64,000 nucleotides of DNA from JAHRAW01 sp965212085 (GTDB lineage Bacteria > Pseudomonadota > Gammaproteobacteria > Arenicellales > Poriferihabitantaceae). Made by a program: the position numbers and the translations under genes. The stretch is taken from NCBI GenBank assembly GCA_965212085.1, contig OZ243042.1, positions 1,302,001-1,366,000 on the forward strand, given 5' to 3'. Position 1 is the first letter of the stretch. Every line of letters begins with the position of its first letter. Below the pieces are notes generated by a model. That model was not told where the DNA came from. It did not search any database and saw nothing but the letters and a program-made list of their open reading frames with translations. Shown in pieces: positions 24,747 through 33,578 of the stretch.

Positions 24747-25483
24747 CTAATTCCACCATCGAATGGACCGAACAAACCTGGAACCCGGTCACTGGCTGCA
24801 CAAAAATTTCGGCGGGGTGCAAGCATTGCTACGCCGAAACCATGGCGCGGCGTTTGCGGGCGATGGGCGTGGCGGGCTATGAAAACGGCTTTACCACCGT
24901 GGCCTACCACGAAAACCGGCTGGCGCAACCGTTACACCGCAAAAAACCAACGATGTATTTCGTTAATTCCATGAGCGATCTTTTTCATCCGAAAGTACCG
25001 TTTGTCTTCATTGACAAAGTCATGCAAACCATCGGCGAAACCCCGCAACACACCTACCAAATCCTGACCAAACGCCCGGCGGTCATGGCGAAATATTTTT
25101 CCTGCCGCATCGTGCCTGATAACGCGTGGCTTGGCGTGTCGGTGGAAAACAAAAAGCACGGCGTTCCCCGAATTTCCATATTGCGCGGCATCAGCGCAAC
25201 CATTCGTTTTCTATCGGTGGAGCCGTTGCTGGAAGACATCGGAGAAATCAATCTTGCCGGCATTCACTGGGTCATCGTCGGCGGAGAAAGCGGCGCGAAA
25301 GCAAGGCAAATGCAACCGAAATGGGTCGCCGGCATCAAGCGCCAATGCCGCGCATCAGGCACCCGCTTCTTTTTCAAGCAATGGGGCGCCTACGACAAAA
25401 ACGGCGTAAAGCGCAACAAAAAAGCCAACGGCAGAATATTTGCCGGCCGTACCTGGGACGAAATGCCCGTTGTTGTGGCGTGA
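24743..25483 (+). CDS. DUF5131 / phage Gp37-Gp68-family three-Cys protein
   Basis: A 246-residue protein with cysteines C19, C26 and C29 in GCTKISAGCKHCYAE. The CX6CX2C arrangement recalls a radical-SAM-type iron-sulfur site. The N-terminal IEWTEQTWNPVTGC, the central QILTKRPAVMA and WLGVSVEN, and HWVIVGGESG with FFFKQWGAY near the C-terminus are family landmarks. It is translationally coupled to tcmP, so the two very probably form one functional unit. The gene's GC is near the chromosomal mean while tcmP is lower. Confidence 0.9.
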   Translation: MTNSTIEWTEQTWNPVTGCTKISAGCKHCYAETMARRLRAMGVAGYENGFTTVAYHENRLAQPLHRKKPTMYFVNSMSDLFHPKVPFVFIDKVMQTIGETPQHTYQILTKRPAVMAKYFSCRIVPDNAWLGVSVENKKHGVPRISILRGISATIRFLSVEPLLEDIGEINLAGIHWVIVGGESGAKARQMQPKWVAGIKRQCRASGTRFFFKQWGAYDKNGVKRNKKANGRIFAGRTWDEMPVVVA

Positions 25484-25529
25484 AGTTGCTTCATTTTTAA
25501 CAAGCCTCTTGACGCGGGAATTACCGCGC

Positions 25530-26696
25530 TCAGCGGTAGCGTTTCGCGCCATACATCAAATACCCCAGCGCCGCCACGGCGGCCACCCAGTACACCGGGG
25601 TCAGGACGCCGACTTCGAAATCAAACTGTATCACCGCCCAGCCGAAGATCAGGAACAGGATAAAAATCGCGGCCTGGGAGTAGTAGCTTTTGAGCACCAG
25701 GTAGCGGTGGGAGAGGGTCAGTTTGGCGATGTCGTAAAAGCGTTTGTTCATCACCAGGCGGAAGATTGAGGTGTTGAACGTGATCGCCACCAGCAGGACG
25801 AACAATAACTCCAGCGATGCCTTGTCGTCGGTCAGGGCGCGCAGCGCCCACGAGGCGGCGTACAATACCACCGCCAGTTGGTAGACGCGCCTTCTGCCGA
25901 GCCGGTCTATGGTGTTCTTGAGCAGGTAAAACAGGATGCCGAAAATCACCGCCAGCGCCAGCACCATGATGCCCAGCCGCGTGAAGCTTTGGTGGGCGAT
26001 GAGAAACAGCGAGATCAACCAGAAATAACTTTCCAGAAACAGATACGCGCCGTCGAGAATGAAAATCGGCCGCGAGGCGTCGTCATCGGTGAACACCGCT
26101 ATCTCGCGCAGCCCCACGGCTTTGGTGTGGTTGAGGGTGGCGGGATATTCGGGTTTGTTGACCAGCAGAATCATGAACCCGGCGAGGGCGGCGATGGCCG
26201 ACAGCACCACGATATAGACAAAGCCGGCGCGCTCCAGCAGCAGCCCGCCCAGCAGGATGCCGACCTGAAGCAGCGCGCCGACGAAGATCTGGAAATTGCC
26301 GTACTTGCGGCCGGAGTTGGCCGGTTCGATGAGTTCAAAAAACAGCGCGCGCTGGGTGGTCCAGAAAAAACAGTTATAGACGCCGTAACAAATCCCCAGC
26401 GACAGCAGCACCGGCAGGGTCATGTCCATGTTCAGGATGTACACGTTGAGCAGCAGCAACATCTCCAGCAACAGCGACAGCGCGATCATGGAAGTCAAAT
26501 CTATTTTCAGCCGCAGCCGGTCCCAGGCCCACAAACCCAGGCAAAAACCAAGCCCGGCGATGGCGATAAAAATCGCCAGCGGGCCGAGGCCGTAGCCTTC
26601 CTTCCACAGGTACACCGGAACAAAAAACGGGAAGATGCCGATGAGTAGCGAGTGCAGCCCCAGGTACAGGTGGAAAATTCGAGAGTGGTGTCCCAT
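25530..26696 (-). CDS. MFS transporter in ATP-grasp operon
   Basis: A 388-residue protein with 11-12 membrane helices and MFS-like charged loops between helices 2 and 3 and between helices 8 and 9 (KNTIDRLGRRRVYQL). It is last in a tight same-strand run after two ATP-grasp ligase genes (20-bp gap), so export or uptake of the product or substrate of those ligases is the natural inference. Confidence 0.85.
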   Translation of the reverse strand: MGHHSRIFHLYLGLHSLLIGIFPFFVPVYLWKEGYGLGPLAIFIAIAGLGFCLGLWAWDRLRLKIDLTSMIALSLLLEMLLLLNVYILNMDMTLPVLLSLGICYGVYNCFFWTTQRALFFELIEPANSGRKYGNFQIFVGALLQVGILLGGLLLERAGFVYIVVLSAIAALAGFMILLVNKPEYPATLNHTKAVGLREIAVFTDDDASRPIFILDGAYLFLESYFWLISLFLIAHQSFTRLGIMVLALAVIFGILFYLLKNTIDRLGRRRVYQLAVVLYAASWALRALTDDKASLELLFVLLVAITFNTSIFRLVMNKRFYDIAKLTLSHRYLVLKSYYSQAAIFILFLIFGWAVIQFDFEVGVLTPVYWVAAVAALGYLMYGAKRYR

Positions 26697-26716
26697 CGCA
26701 AAATGCCCTAAAAACC

Positions 26717-27637
26717 CTAAAAAATATCTTTGTCGGGGATGTCGAGTTTCTCAAGTTCGGCGTAGTGGGCGGACAAATCCTCAACCTTGCCGTAGCGCGG
26801 GAAGTGGTGCATTTTGGCGTAGGGCCGGGAGTTGACCTCGATGAATATGCACTTCTGTTCCCGGTAACTGGTCTCGATGCCGTTCTCGAAAATGACGTCT
26901 ATGCCGAGCAGGTTCGCGCCGAACATTTTGACCACGGCGGTGAACAACTCAACGTTGTCTTCGGGGATGGTGCGCTGGTCAATGGTCTCGACCACGCCCC
27001 CCGGCGCCAGCGCAACGCGGTGGAACAATTCCACGCGCCGGCCTTCACCGGGCACCGAGTCCAGCCCCAGGTTTTGTTTTTTCAGGTGCGCGATCACCAG
27101 CTCGCTTTTGCCGATGGGGAAAATGGTCGGGTGCAGGTTCATGCGCGCGCGTACCTGGTTTTCCGCGTCTATGAGGGCGCTGATGCGGTCGGTTCCGTTG
27201 CCGGTGACGAACGGCGGGTAGCGCCGGATTACCGAAACCAGGTGTTCGCCGGTGGTCAGCACGCGGTAGTTGGCGCCGGCCAGGTATTGTTCGAGCACCG
27301 TGGTCGGCCACCACGCCTTGGCGAGGAATATGCCGCGCCACAGTTCGCGGTAATTGTTGATGGGAAAGTAACTGCCACGGGAGTAGCCGCTGACGTTGGG
27401 TTTGACCACCAGCGGAAAACCGTGCTCGCGGACGAAACCGCGCACTTTCCACGGCAGCAGAAAAATCATGCCGCGGGCGTGGGGCACGCCGTTGCGCGCG
27501 AACACTTCCCGCCCCTGGGCTTTGGAGCGGCAGCCCTTGCGGACTTCCAGGGTGTTGTAGCTGGTGCAGCCGTGCATGTAGCGCTCGCTGAGCCAGTGGT
27601 AGAACGCCGCGCGCAGTTGCCGCATTGGTTTTATCAC
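26717..27637 (-). CDS. ATP-grasp ligase, cyanophycin-synthetase-like domain
   Basis: A 306-residue ATP-grasp protein. FPLVVKPNVSGYSRGSYF (the K before P contacts ATP) lies near residue 75, and the metal-binding end of the fold is IFIEVNSRPYAKMHHFPRYG near residue 270. The arrangement is like the ATP-grasp half of cyanophycin synthetase or GshAB, which join amino acids through acyl phosphates. Its start overlaps the stop of the second ATP-grasp gene by 4 bp. The substrate is unknown. Confidence 0.85.
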   Translation of the reverse strand: MIKPMRQLRAAFYHWLSERYMHGCTSYNTLEVRKGCRSKAQGREVFARNGVPHARGMIFLLPWKVRGFVREHGFPLVVKPNVSGYSRGSYFPINNYRELWRGIFLAKAWWPTTVLEQYLAGANYRVLTTGEHLVSVIRRYPPFVTGNGTDRISALIDAENQVRARMNLHPTIFPIGKSELVIAHLKKQNLGLDSVPGEGRRVELFHRVALAPGGVVETIDQRTIPEDNVELFTAVVKMFGANLLGIDVIFENGIETSYREQKCIFIEVNSRPYAKMHHFPRYGKVEDLSAHYAELEKLDIPDKDIF

Positions 27638-28470
27638 AACCGCGCCCGCAGGAAATTGAGTACGCCGCTGCTGCGGTTGTAGAGCATGCTCTTGGTGAAC
27701 ACCGGGTGCTCGGCGAGGCTGTGGTCGCGGTGTTTGGTGGCGAGAGCGAGGCGCATCATGCAGGCCGTTATGAAACGCCAGGCATCGGCGCGCGAGTAGC
27801 GCCGGTCCAGCAGGTTGATGGGCATGGGCGCAAACAGGTTGACCTCAATGACATGAAACCTGCCGCGCAGCAGGTCATCGGTGGAGTCGGCGCGCACGCT
27901 GACCCTGGATATTTTGAACGCGCCGATGCGGCGCATCAGCACCCACAACGCATCAAGTTGCGCGGTTGAAAAGGCGCCGGTAATTTCACGGTAGCGGGTG
28001 TCGGGGTTGTAGATGCTGTTGACCGGATGCGGCTCGGCGGCGTTGTGCGCGTGGGTGACGGTGAGCACCGCCCGGCGTTGCGGGTCGCGGTGGTGCGGCA
28101 TGGAAAAAATCTCGTATTCGTTGGCTTCCACGGCACCTTCCTGGAGCAGGTACCGGACCTTTGATCCGCTGATTTTTTCGCGGATGCGGCGCAGTTCGGC
28201 GGCGTCACCGGCGCGGTACACGCCCCTGGCGTTCTGGCTCCATTCCGGTTTGACGAACACCGGATAGCGTTCGGGCATTCGTGCGCCATCGTCATACCAC
28301 TGCGCCAGCCGCCAGGGCGGCGGGATCAGCCGGTCAATGGCGATCTTGGAAAAAATGCCCGCGCCGGGGTCGAAAAACGGCGCGTTCAACTGGAAGTATT
28401 TGCACGGCCGGGTGGCGATGCGAATACAGCAGGAAATATAGACGATCACCATTACGCCGGTCACCTTCAT
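27634..28470 (-). CDS. ATP-grasp-fold protein, probable carboxylate-amine ligase
   Basis: A 278-residue protein with ATP-grasp landmarks: YPVFVKPEWSQNARGV near residue 70 and FHVIEVNLFAPMPIN near residue 210. The N-terminal subdomain is short, with a hydrophobic opening. It is first in the cassette and translationally coupled (ATGA) to the next ligase, so the two may add successive residues to one product. It is not close to any named ligase that I recognise. Confidence 0.75.
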   Translation of the reverse strand: MKVTGVMVIVYISCCIRIATRPCKYFQLNAPFFDPGAGIFSKIAIDRLIPPPWRLAQWYDDGARMPERYPVFVKPEWSQNARGVYRAGDAAELRRIREKISGSKVRYLLQEGAVEANEYEIFSMPHHRDPQRRAVLTVTHAHNAAEPHPVNSIYNPDTRYREITGAFSTAQLDALWVLMRRIGAFKISRVSVRADSTDDLLRGRFHVIEVNLFAPMPINLLDRRYSRADAWRFITACMMRLALATKHRDHSLAEHPVFTKSMLYNRSSGVLNFLRARL

Positions 28471-28567
28471 CGGCCACCTTCATCAAAACTGCGCTGCCGC
28501 TTAAGGGCCGGCGCCGGCCATGGCGGAACGTGCGAAACGCGCGGGCCGCGCCGGAGTGGAAAAGTGC

Positions 28568-29071
28568 TTATGGCTCGCCCCTTGTGCGGAGCACGGTGTT
28601 GATCACGAACAACACGACGCCGAGCACGAGGATGGAAACCGCGGCGTAAAACAGCGAGCCGCCGTCGCTCTTTCCCTGGTGCAAAACCTCCACCCCCAGC
28701 GGCGTGAACAAATGGAAAAACACCGCGCCGGTCATCACCACCGCGGCCATGAGTCCGCCGATGCCGTGCCAGCGCGCGCGTACACCTTCGCTGTCGCCCA
28801 CGCCGATTTTGGCGGCGACCCAAAGCAACGCCGGCAACAGCAGCACGATGGAGGTCAGCAACTCAAAACTGCCCACCACGTAAGCGCCGGAAGCGGCGAA
28901 CCACGCGCCGAGGCTTTGCCCGATGATGCCTTCCATCCATTGGCCGATGGTGCCGAATATGTGCTGGGTGTCCGGGTGGCCGGTGAATTTATAGGGCAGG
29001 GAAAAGAGAAATACTTTGCATATCCACAGCGTGATCGCCCAACTGATGACCGCTTTTACTGTTTTGTTCAT
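28568..29071 (-). CDS. DoxX-like membrane protein
   Basis: A 167-residue four-helix membrane protein. The pattern SLPYKFTGHPDTQHIFGTIGQW in helix 1 and the loop after it is typical of DoxX/DoxD-like proteins, followed by helices at about 58-78, 94-112 and 132-160. The ATG at 29071 is chosen; longer frames upstream run antisense to the GST gene. It precedes the ATP-grasp cassette by 97 bp on the same strand and could belong to it. Confidence 0.75.
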   Translation of the reverse strand: MNKTVKAVISWAITLWICKVFLFSLPYKFTGHPDTQHIFGTIGQWMEGIIGQSLGAWFAASGAYVVGSFELLTSIVLLLPALLWVAAKIGVGDSEGVRARWHGIGGLMAAVVMTGAVFFHLFTPLGVEVLHQGKSDGGSLFYAAVSILVLGVVLFVINTVLRTRGEP

Positions 29072-29254
29072 GGTATGGCCCGCCTGGAATATCTGATAGT
29101 TGAGGGGTTGAATGCTACCACGAAACCGCCCCGTAAAGTTCGGCAACCGCCCGAATTTTCCGCCGCCACCGTGCCAAAAGCGTGCCACAATCGTGCCACC
29201 CCGAAAACCCGCCACCCCATTATCAACCCAACCCACCCACCCCGGAGGCCCGCC

Positions 29255-29899
29255 TTGATTGATTTGTACACCTGGAGCACGCCCAACGGCCGCAAGGTTT
29301 CCATCATGCTGGAGGAAATCGGGATGCCGTACGCGGTGCACCCCATTGACATCATGAACGACGAACAGTTCGCCGACGACTTCCTGAAAATCAGCCCCAA
29401 CAACAAGATACCGGCCATCGTTGACCGGGACAACGGCATGACGATGATGGAATCCGGCGCCATCCTTTTGTACCTCGCCGAAAAAAGCGGGCGCTTCATG
29501 CCCGCCGACGAGGCCGGCCGCTGGCGCGCCATGGAATGGCTGATGTTTCAGATGGGCGGACTCGGCCCGATGCTCGGCCAGGCCCATCACTTTCTGCAGT
29601 TCAACAAGGGCGTCAGCGACTACGCCGCAAAACGCTACGCCGTGGAAGCGCAACGGTTATACGACGTCATGGACGAACGGCTTGAGGCAAATGAATACCT
29701 GGCCGGGGAATACTCCATCGCCGATATGGCTGCGTGGCCGTGGATTTCGCGGTACGAATGGCAGGGCGTGGACTTCGCGGAATATCCCAACGTCAAGCGG
29801 TGGTACCGCGCCATCGCCGCCCGCCCGGCGGTAGTGCGGGGATACCAGGTGCCCGCCACACCGGGAGCCGCGCCAAAAGAAATACCGTTGCCGGAGTAA
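29255..29899 (+). CDS. Glutathione S-transferase family protein
   Basis: A 214-residue GST starting at TTG 29255, supported by GGAGG 6 bp upstream. The thioredoxin-like half has YTWSTPNGRKVSIMLEE, NNKIPAIVD and MESGAILLYLAEK; the helical half follows with SIADMAAWPWISRY. It resembles the YfcG/YghU (Nu-class) group, which often acts as disulfide-bond reductases. Divergent from the DoxX-like gene. Confidence 0.92.
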   Translation: MIDLYTWSTPNGRKVSIMLEEIGMPYAVHPIDIMNDEQFADDFLKISPNNKIPAIVDRDNGMTMMESGAILLYLAEKSGRFMPADEAGRWRAMEWLMFQMGGLGPMLGQAHHFLQFNKGVSDYAAKRYAVEAQRLYDVMDERLEANEYLAGEYSIADMAAWPWISRYEWQGVDFAEYPNVKRWYRAIAARPAVVRGYQVPATPGAAPKEIPLPE

Positions 29900-29906
29900 G
29901 GCGTAA

Positions 29907-30602
29907 CTACTCCCGAGCGTTAGTGTTCGTTGCCGTGCAAGCGGGGGCGCGAGGTGCGGGGGCGCGAGGCGCGGGGTGCGTGTGCGCGTGACGCGCATTG
30001 TGGGGGGGAGAGCCCCCCACGCCCCCCTGTGCGGCGCGGGAAAACTTCCTGTTTTCAGCGCCGCTGCGCACATCCTTGTGCGCGACAGTTCGGCTATCGC
30101 CGAACCAAAAAAGCGGGTTCCCGATACGATGAAAAATATGGTCGCTGGCGCTCCCTATTTTTCTATCGTTCGGGAATGACACCGAGGGTGATTTGTTTTT
30201 TCGCGGGGATGACACCAAAGGCAATTTGCACTTTGCGGATATGACACCGAGAACGTGGCAACAACCCTGTCGTCATTCCCGAGCGTTAGTGTCCGTTGCC
30301 GCGTAGCGGCTTACGGACACTTGGCGCTCTCGGGAATCCAGCGCCACACGAACCACCGGCGGTTTAGTCCCTGGATTCCCGATACGATGAAAAATATGGT
30401 CGCTATCGCTCCCTATTTTTCTATCGTTCGGGAATGACACCGAGGGAGATTTGTTTTTCCGCGGGGATGACACCGAAGGCAATTTGCACTTTGCGGATAT
30501 GACACCGAGAACGTGGCAACAACGCTGTCGTCATTCCCGAGCGTTAGTGTCCGTTGCCGCGTTGTTTGCGGCTTACGGACACTTGGCGCTCTCGGGAATC
30601 CA
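29907..30602. repeat. Array of palindromic repeats (A and B hairpins, GC block)
   Basis: No gene is seen here. Components in order: a partial B element (29910-29936), the GC-rich block (29939-30111), hairpin A (30118-30177), a spacer, hairpin B (30275-30341), a second A (30371-30435), spacer, and B (30533-30602). A begins TTCCCGATACGATG and ends CTATCGTTCGGGAA; B begins ATTCCCGAGCGTTAG and ends CTCTCGGGAAT. The A-spacer-B unit of about 225 bp is thus tandemly duplicated. Confidence 0.85.
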
Positions 30603-30609
30603 GTGCGAT

Positions 30610-33445
30610 TTAGAAACGCAACGATCCGGTCAGCCGGATGTTGTGACCGATGTCGTTGTCATCTTTCTCGGTGCGTTCGCCGGTCAATTCCAATCGCAAG
30701 CCGCGCTTGGTCCATTTGCCGAGGGCGTTGGAGAAGTCCATTCCCATCTTTTGACTGCGCCCGTCTTTGGTCCAGCCGGGTTCCAGAGTAAAGGTAATTC
30801 CACGGCCTTGCACTCCCGAATCCAACCGTGCCTGCAAACTGGCTTCCCATTCTTCATAGTCCTCCGCCTCATGGGCCACCAGGAAAGTGGTTTTTCCTTG
30901 CAGGCTCAAACCATTCACCGGGTTGGTGTAGTTGAAGCCCAAGCCGAGGTCGGCGCCGCCGCCTTGTTCGGCATCGCCGTCATCCCAGCGCAAGCCGAGT
31001 TCCCAGTTCGGGGTGAATTGTGCGCCGGTGGCGGATGCCTCTCCCGGTACGCGGCCTTGTATGGCGGCGCGCAGGCGTTGGGAGTCTGCGGTTACTGCCG
31101 GCAGATCGCTCGCATCATCGGCTTCGGATTTCAGTTCTACGGCAAAGGCGCTGGCTTTCCACGACCATTCGCTGCGTTTGTACGTGGTCAGGTCGCCGGA
31201 TAGGCCGAGGGCGATCATCTGCATATCAATATCTACTTCGGTGGTTTCCGCTTCGCCGTCTGTGGACAGTTCGGCGTCGCCTTCGCCGTAGCCGAGCATG
31301 GCCCAGGCGGTGGTGGTGTCATTTGCTTGCCATTGGATGTAGGGCAGGATGCTGGTGAGGTCGGCGTCTAGGTCGCCTTGGGCTTCGTCGGTGGCGTCGT
31401 CGTAGTCCACGTCACCGCTGGTTTCGGAGATGGCGAGGCCGAGGCGGGTGCCGGTGGGGGTTTGGTAGTCCATGCCGAGGTAGGCTGAGGTTACGTCGCC
31501 ATCCAGGTCGAAGTCGTCTTCGGGTTTGCCGTCGAAGTTGGTGGTGGTGGCGCGTGCCCAGAGGCTCCAGCCGGAGGTGCTTGAGGCGTCGTCATTGAGG
31601 TTGAAGTGGAACGCGCTTTTCATCAACAGGTCTTTGGCGGACATTGTGGTGGTGTTCGCTGGATTCCCGATACGATGAAAAACATGGTCGCTATCGCTCC
31701 CTGTTTTTCTATCGTTCGGGAATGACACCGAGGGTGATTTGTATTTTTGTGGGTATGACGCCGAGGGCGTGTTAATAACGCTGCCGTCATTCTCGAGCGT
31801 TAGTGTCCGTTGCCGCGTTAGCGGCTTACGGACACTTGCGACTCGGGAATCCAGGGTTTGGGCGGGGGTGGTGGTTGCTAACTCAAACTTGTGGCCGCCG
31901 AGGGTGAAGTGGCTGGTGTTTGCGCGTCCGCCGGGGGTGGAGAGGTAGTCTTCAAACACGCCCACTGTGCCGGTGGCGAAGGCGCGGCCAAACGCCGCCA
32001 TGGTCTTCTCCAAAACGCGTTCGGAGCTGTTGCGGCCTACCTGGACGGTAAGCCTGGCCATGGTGGGTTGCCCGGTTGCGTCGGTTACGGTGAGGTCGAA
32101 GTTCAGGGTGGTGCGTTCTTCCGGAGCGGTGAAGGTGGGGGCGGGGGCCTCGTCGTCGGAGAGTACAACCGGTATGTCGTCGGCGATGTCTTGCGCCCAC
32201 AGGAACATCAGGTCCTGGCCTGCCGGGTCGCTGCTGCCGGTGGCGTCTAGGGTGACCATCGCGCCTTCGTCCACGGTCATGCGCGGGCCGCCGGCGAAGA
32301 CGATGTCCGGCGGGTCATCGGCGATGGTGATGGTGAAAGTCAGGCGGGCGGGGTCGGCGTCGCTGTCGGTGGCGGTGTAGGTGTAGGGTACTGCCCTTTG
32401 CACGGTGGTGGGGGTGGTGCCGCTCAAAACGCGCGTGGTGTCGTCAAAGGTCAGGCCGGTGGGCGGGGTCGGGGTGAGGGTGTAGGTCAAGGTGCCATCG
32501 CCGCCGGTGGCTTCCGGCAGGATGAGGTCGGTGATGGCGGTCTCGGGGAGGTAGGTTTGGTCGGCGATGGTGGCGGTGCCGAAGGTTGGCATGAGGTCGG
32601 TGATGGCGATGGTGAAGGACAGGGTGTCGGCGTCGGTGGCCGCTTGGTTGGTGTCGGCGTCGGTGACGGTGTAGGTGTAGGTGGTTGCGGCTTGGCCGGT
32701 GGTGGGGGTGCCGTCCAATACGCGGGTGGCGGGGGTGAAGGTCAGGCCGTCTGGCAGGGTTTCGGTGATGGCGTAGGACAAGGTGCCGTTGCCGTCGGTG
32801 GCGGTGGGCAGGGTTACGCTGACGGCGGTGCCGGCGGCGTAGGTTTGGGGGGTGATGGTGGTGGTGCCGAAGGTTGGGATGCGGTCCGAGTCGGTTCTTC
32901 CCTGGATGGTGAACGTGACGCTGGCGGATTGGGGGCCGGCGCCTGGTCCGTCGTCTTGAGTCGCGGTTACGGTAAACATATCGGTGAGCGTCTCGCCGTC
33001 GTTCAACGCATCCACGGTTGGGTTGGTGTTATCCAGGGTGTAGGTGATGGTTGCTGTTCTGGTATTTGTCATACCGAGGGATACAAAATGAGTAACGACG
33101 AAGGTTCCGTACATGCCCGCAGTGTTCTGCAAATCAAACTCGCCTTCTCTGAGGTTATTCCTATCCTCGCCGAGGTTCAGAACAGAGGATAGTGTACTGG
33201 AATTGGCATCCTCGACGATGGTGTAGATGCGGCTGGGTATGCCCCTATCCAAAATCTGCGCCGAGGCGTGTTGGGCCGGGATGAGGGTGAGGGCGAGCAG
33301 GGTGAGGGCGGTGAGGACTCCGCCGTTAGCGGTCAGGCGTGATTTTTTCCGTGCAGGGGGGGGGGGCAGGAATGGCCGTTGAGACGCTCAAAGGCGCGGT
33401 TTTATGCGGTTTTTGGGTGTTTTTGGTTATGGAACGGGGGAACAT
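30610..33445 (-). CDS. Autotransporter-like surface protein, apparently phase-OFF
   Basis: An 880-codon frame (30610-33252) continues upstream in phase through a perfect signal peptide (RKKSRLTANGG, then an Ala/Leu core ending HASA) but finds no start codon there. The only good start is ATG 33445, preceded 6 bp upstream by AGGAGG, and it is one base out of frame because of an 11-base C tract (33356-33366). Ten or 13 C would join them. The passenger has He_PIG/Ig-like repeats. The last 330 or so residues form a barrel ending in SLRF, homologous to that of the 47489 gene. A repeat is inserted in frame at 31659-31854, in the passenger-barrel linker. Confidence 0.8.
31659..31854. repeat. A-spacer-B palindromic element inserted within a coding frame
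   Basis: CTGGATTCCCGA at 31659 and TCGGGAATCCAG at 31854 bound an element made of hairpin A (31659-31723), a shortened spacer and hairpin B (31789-31854), matching the array at 30118-30602. The host frame reads straight through and gains about 65 residues including VSFPNDRK and HVFHRIGNP. Confidence 0.85.
33356..33366. repeat. Homopolymeric G/C tract controlling reading frame
   Basis: Eleven G on the forward strand, 27 codons into the surface-protein gene read on the reverse strand. Its length decides whether translation from ATG 33445 enters the signal peptide frame. Confidence 0.75.
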
Positions 33446-33578
33446 GATGAGCCTCCTGAAAGGGGGGTGCGTTGGCGTTGGAATTCGCTGGATTGTAGCA
33501 AAATTTGCCGGATTATAGCAGAAATCGGGGGAATGATACCCCCAAAAAGGGGCGGAATAGGGCGGGTTTTGGTGCGCG

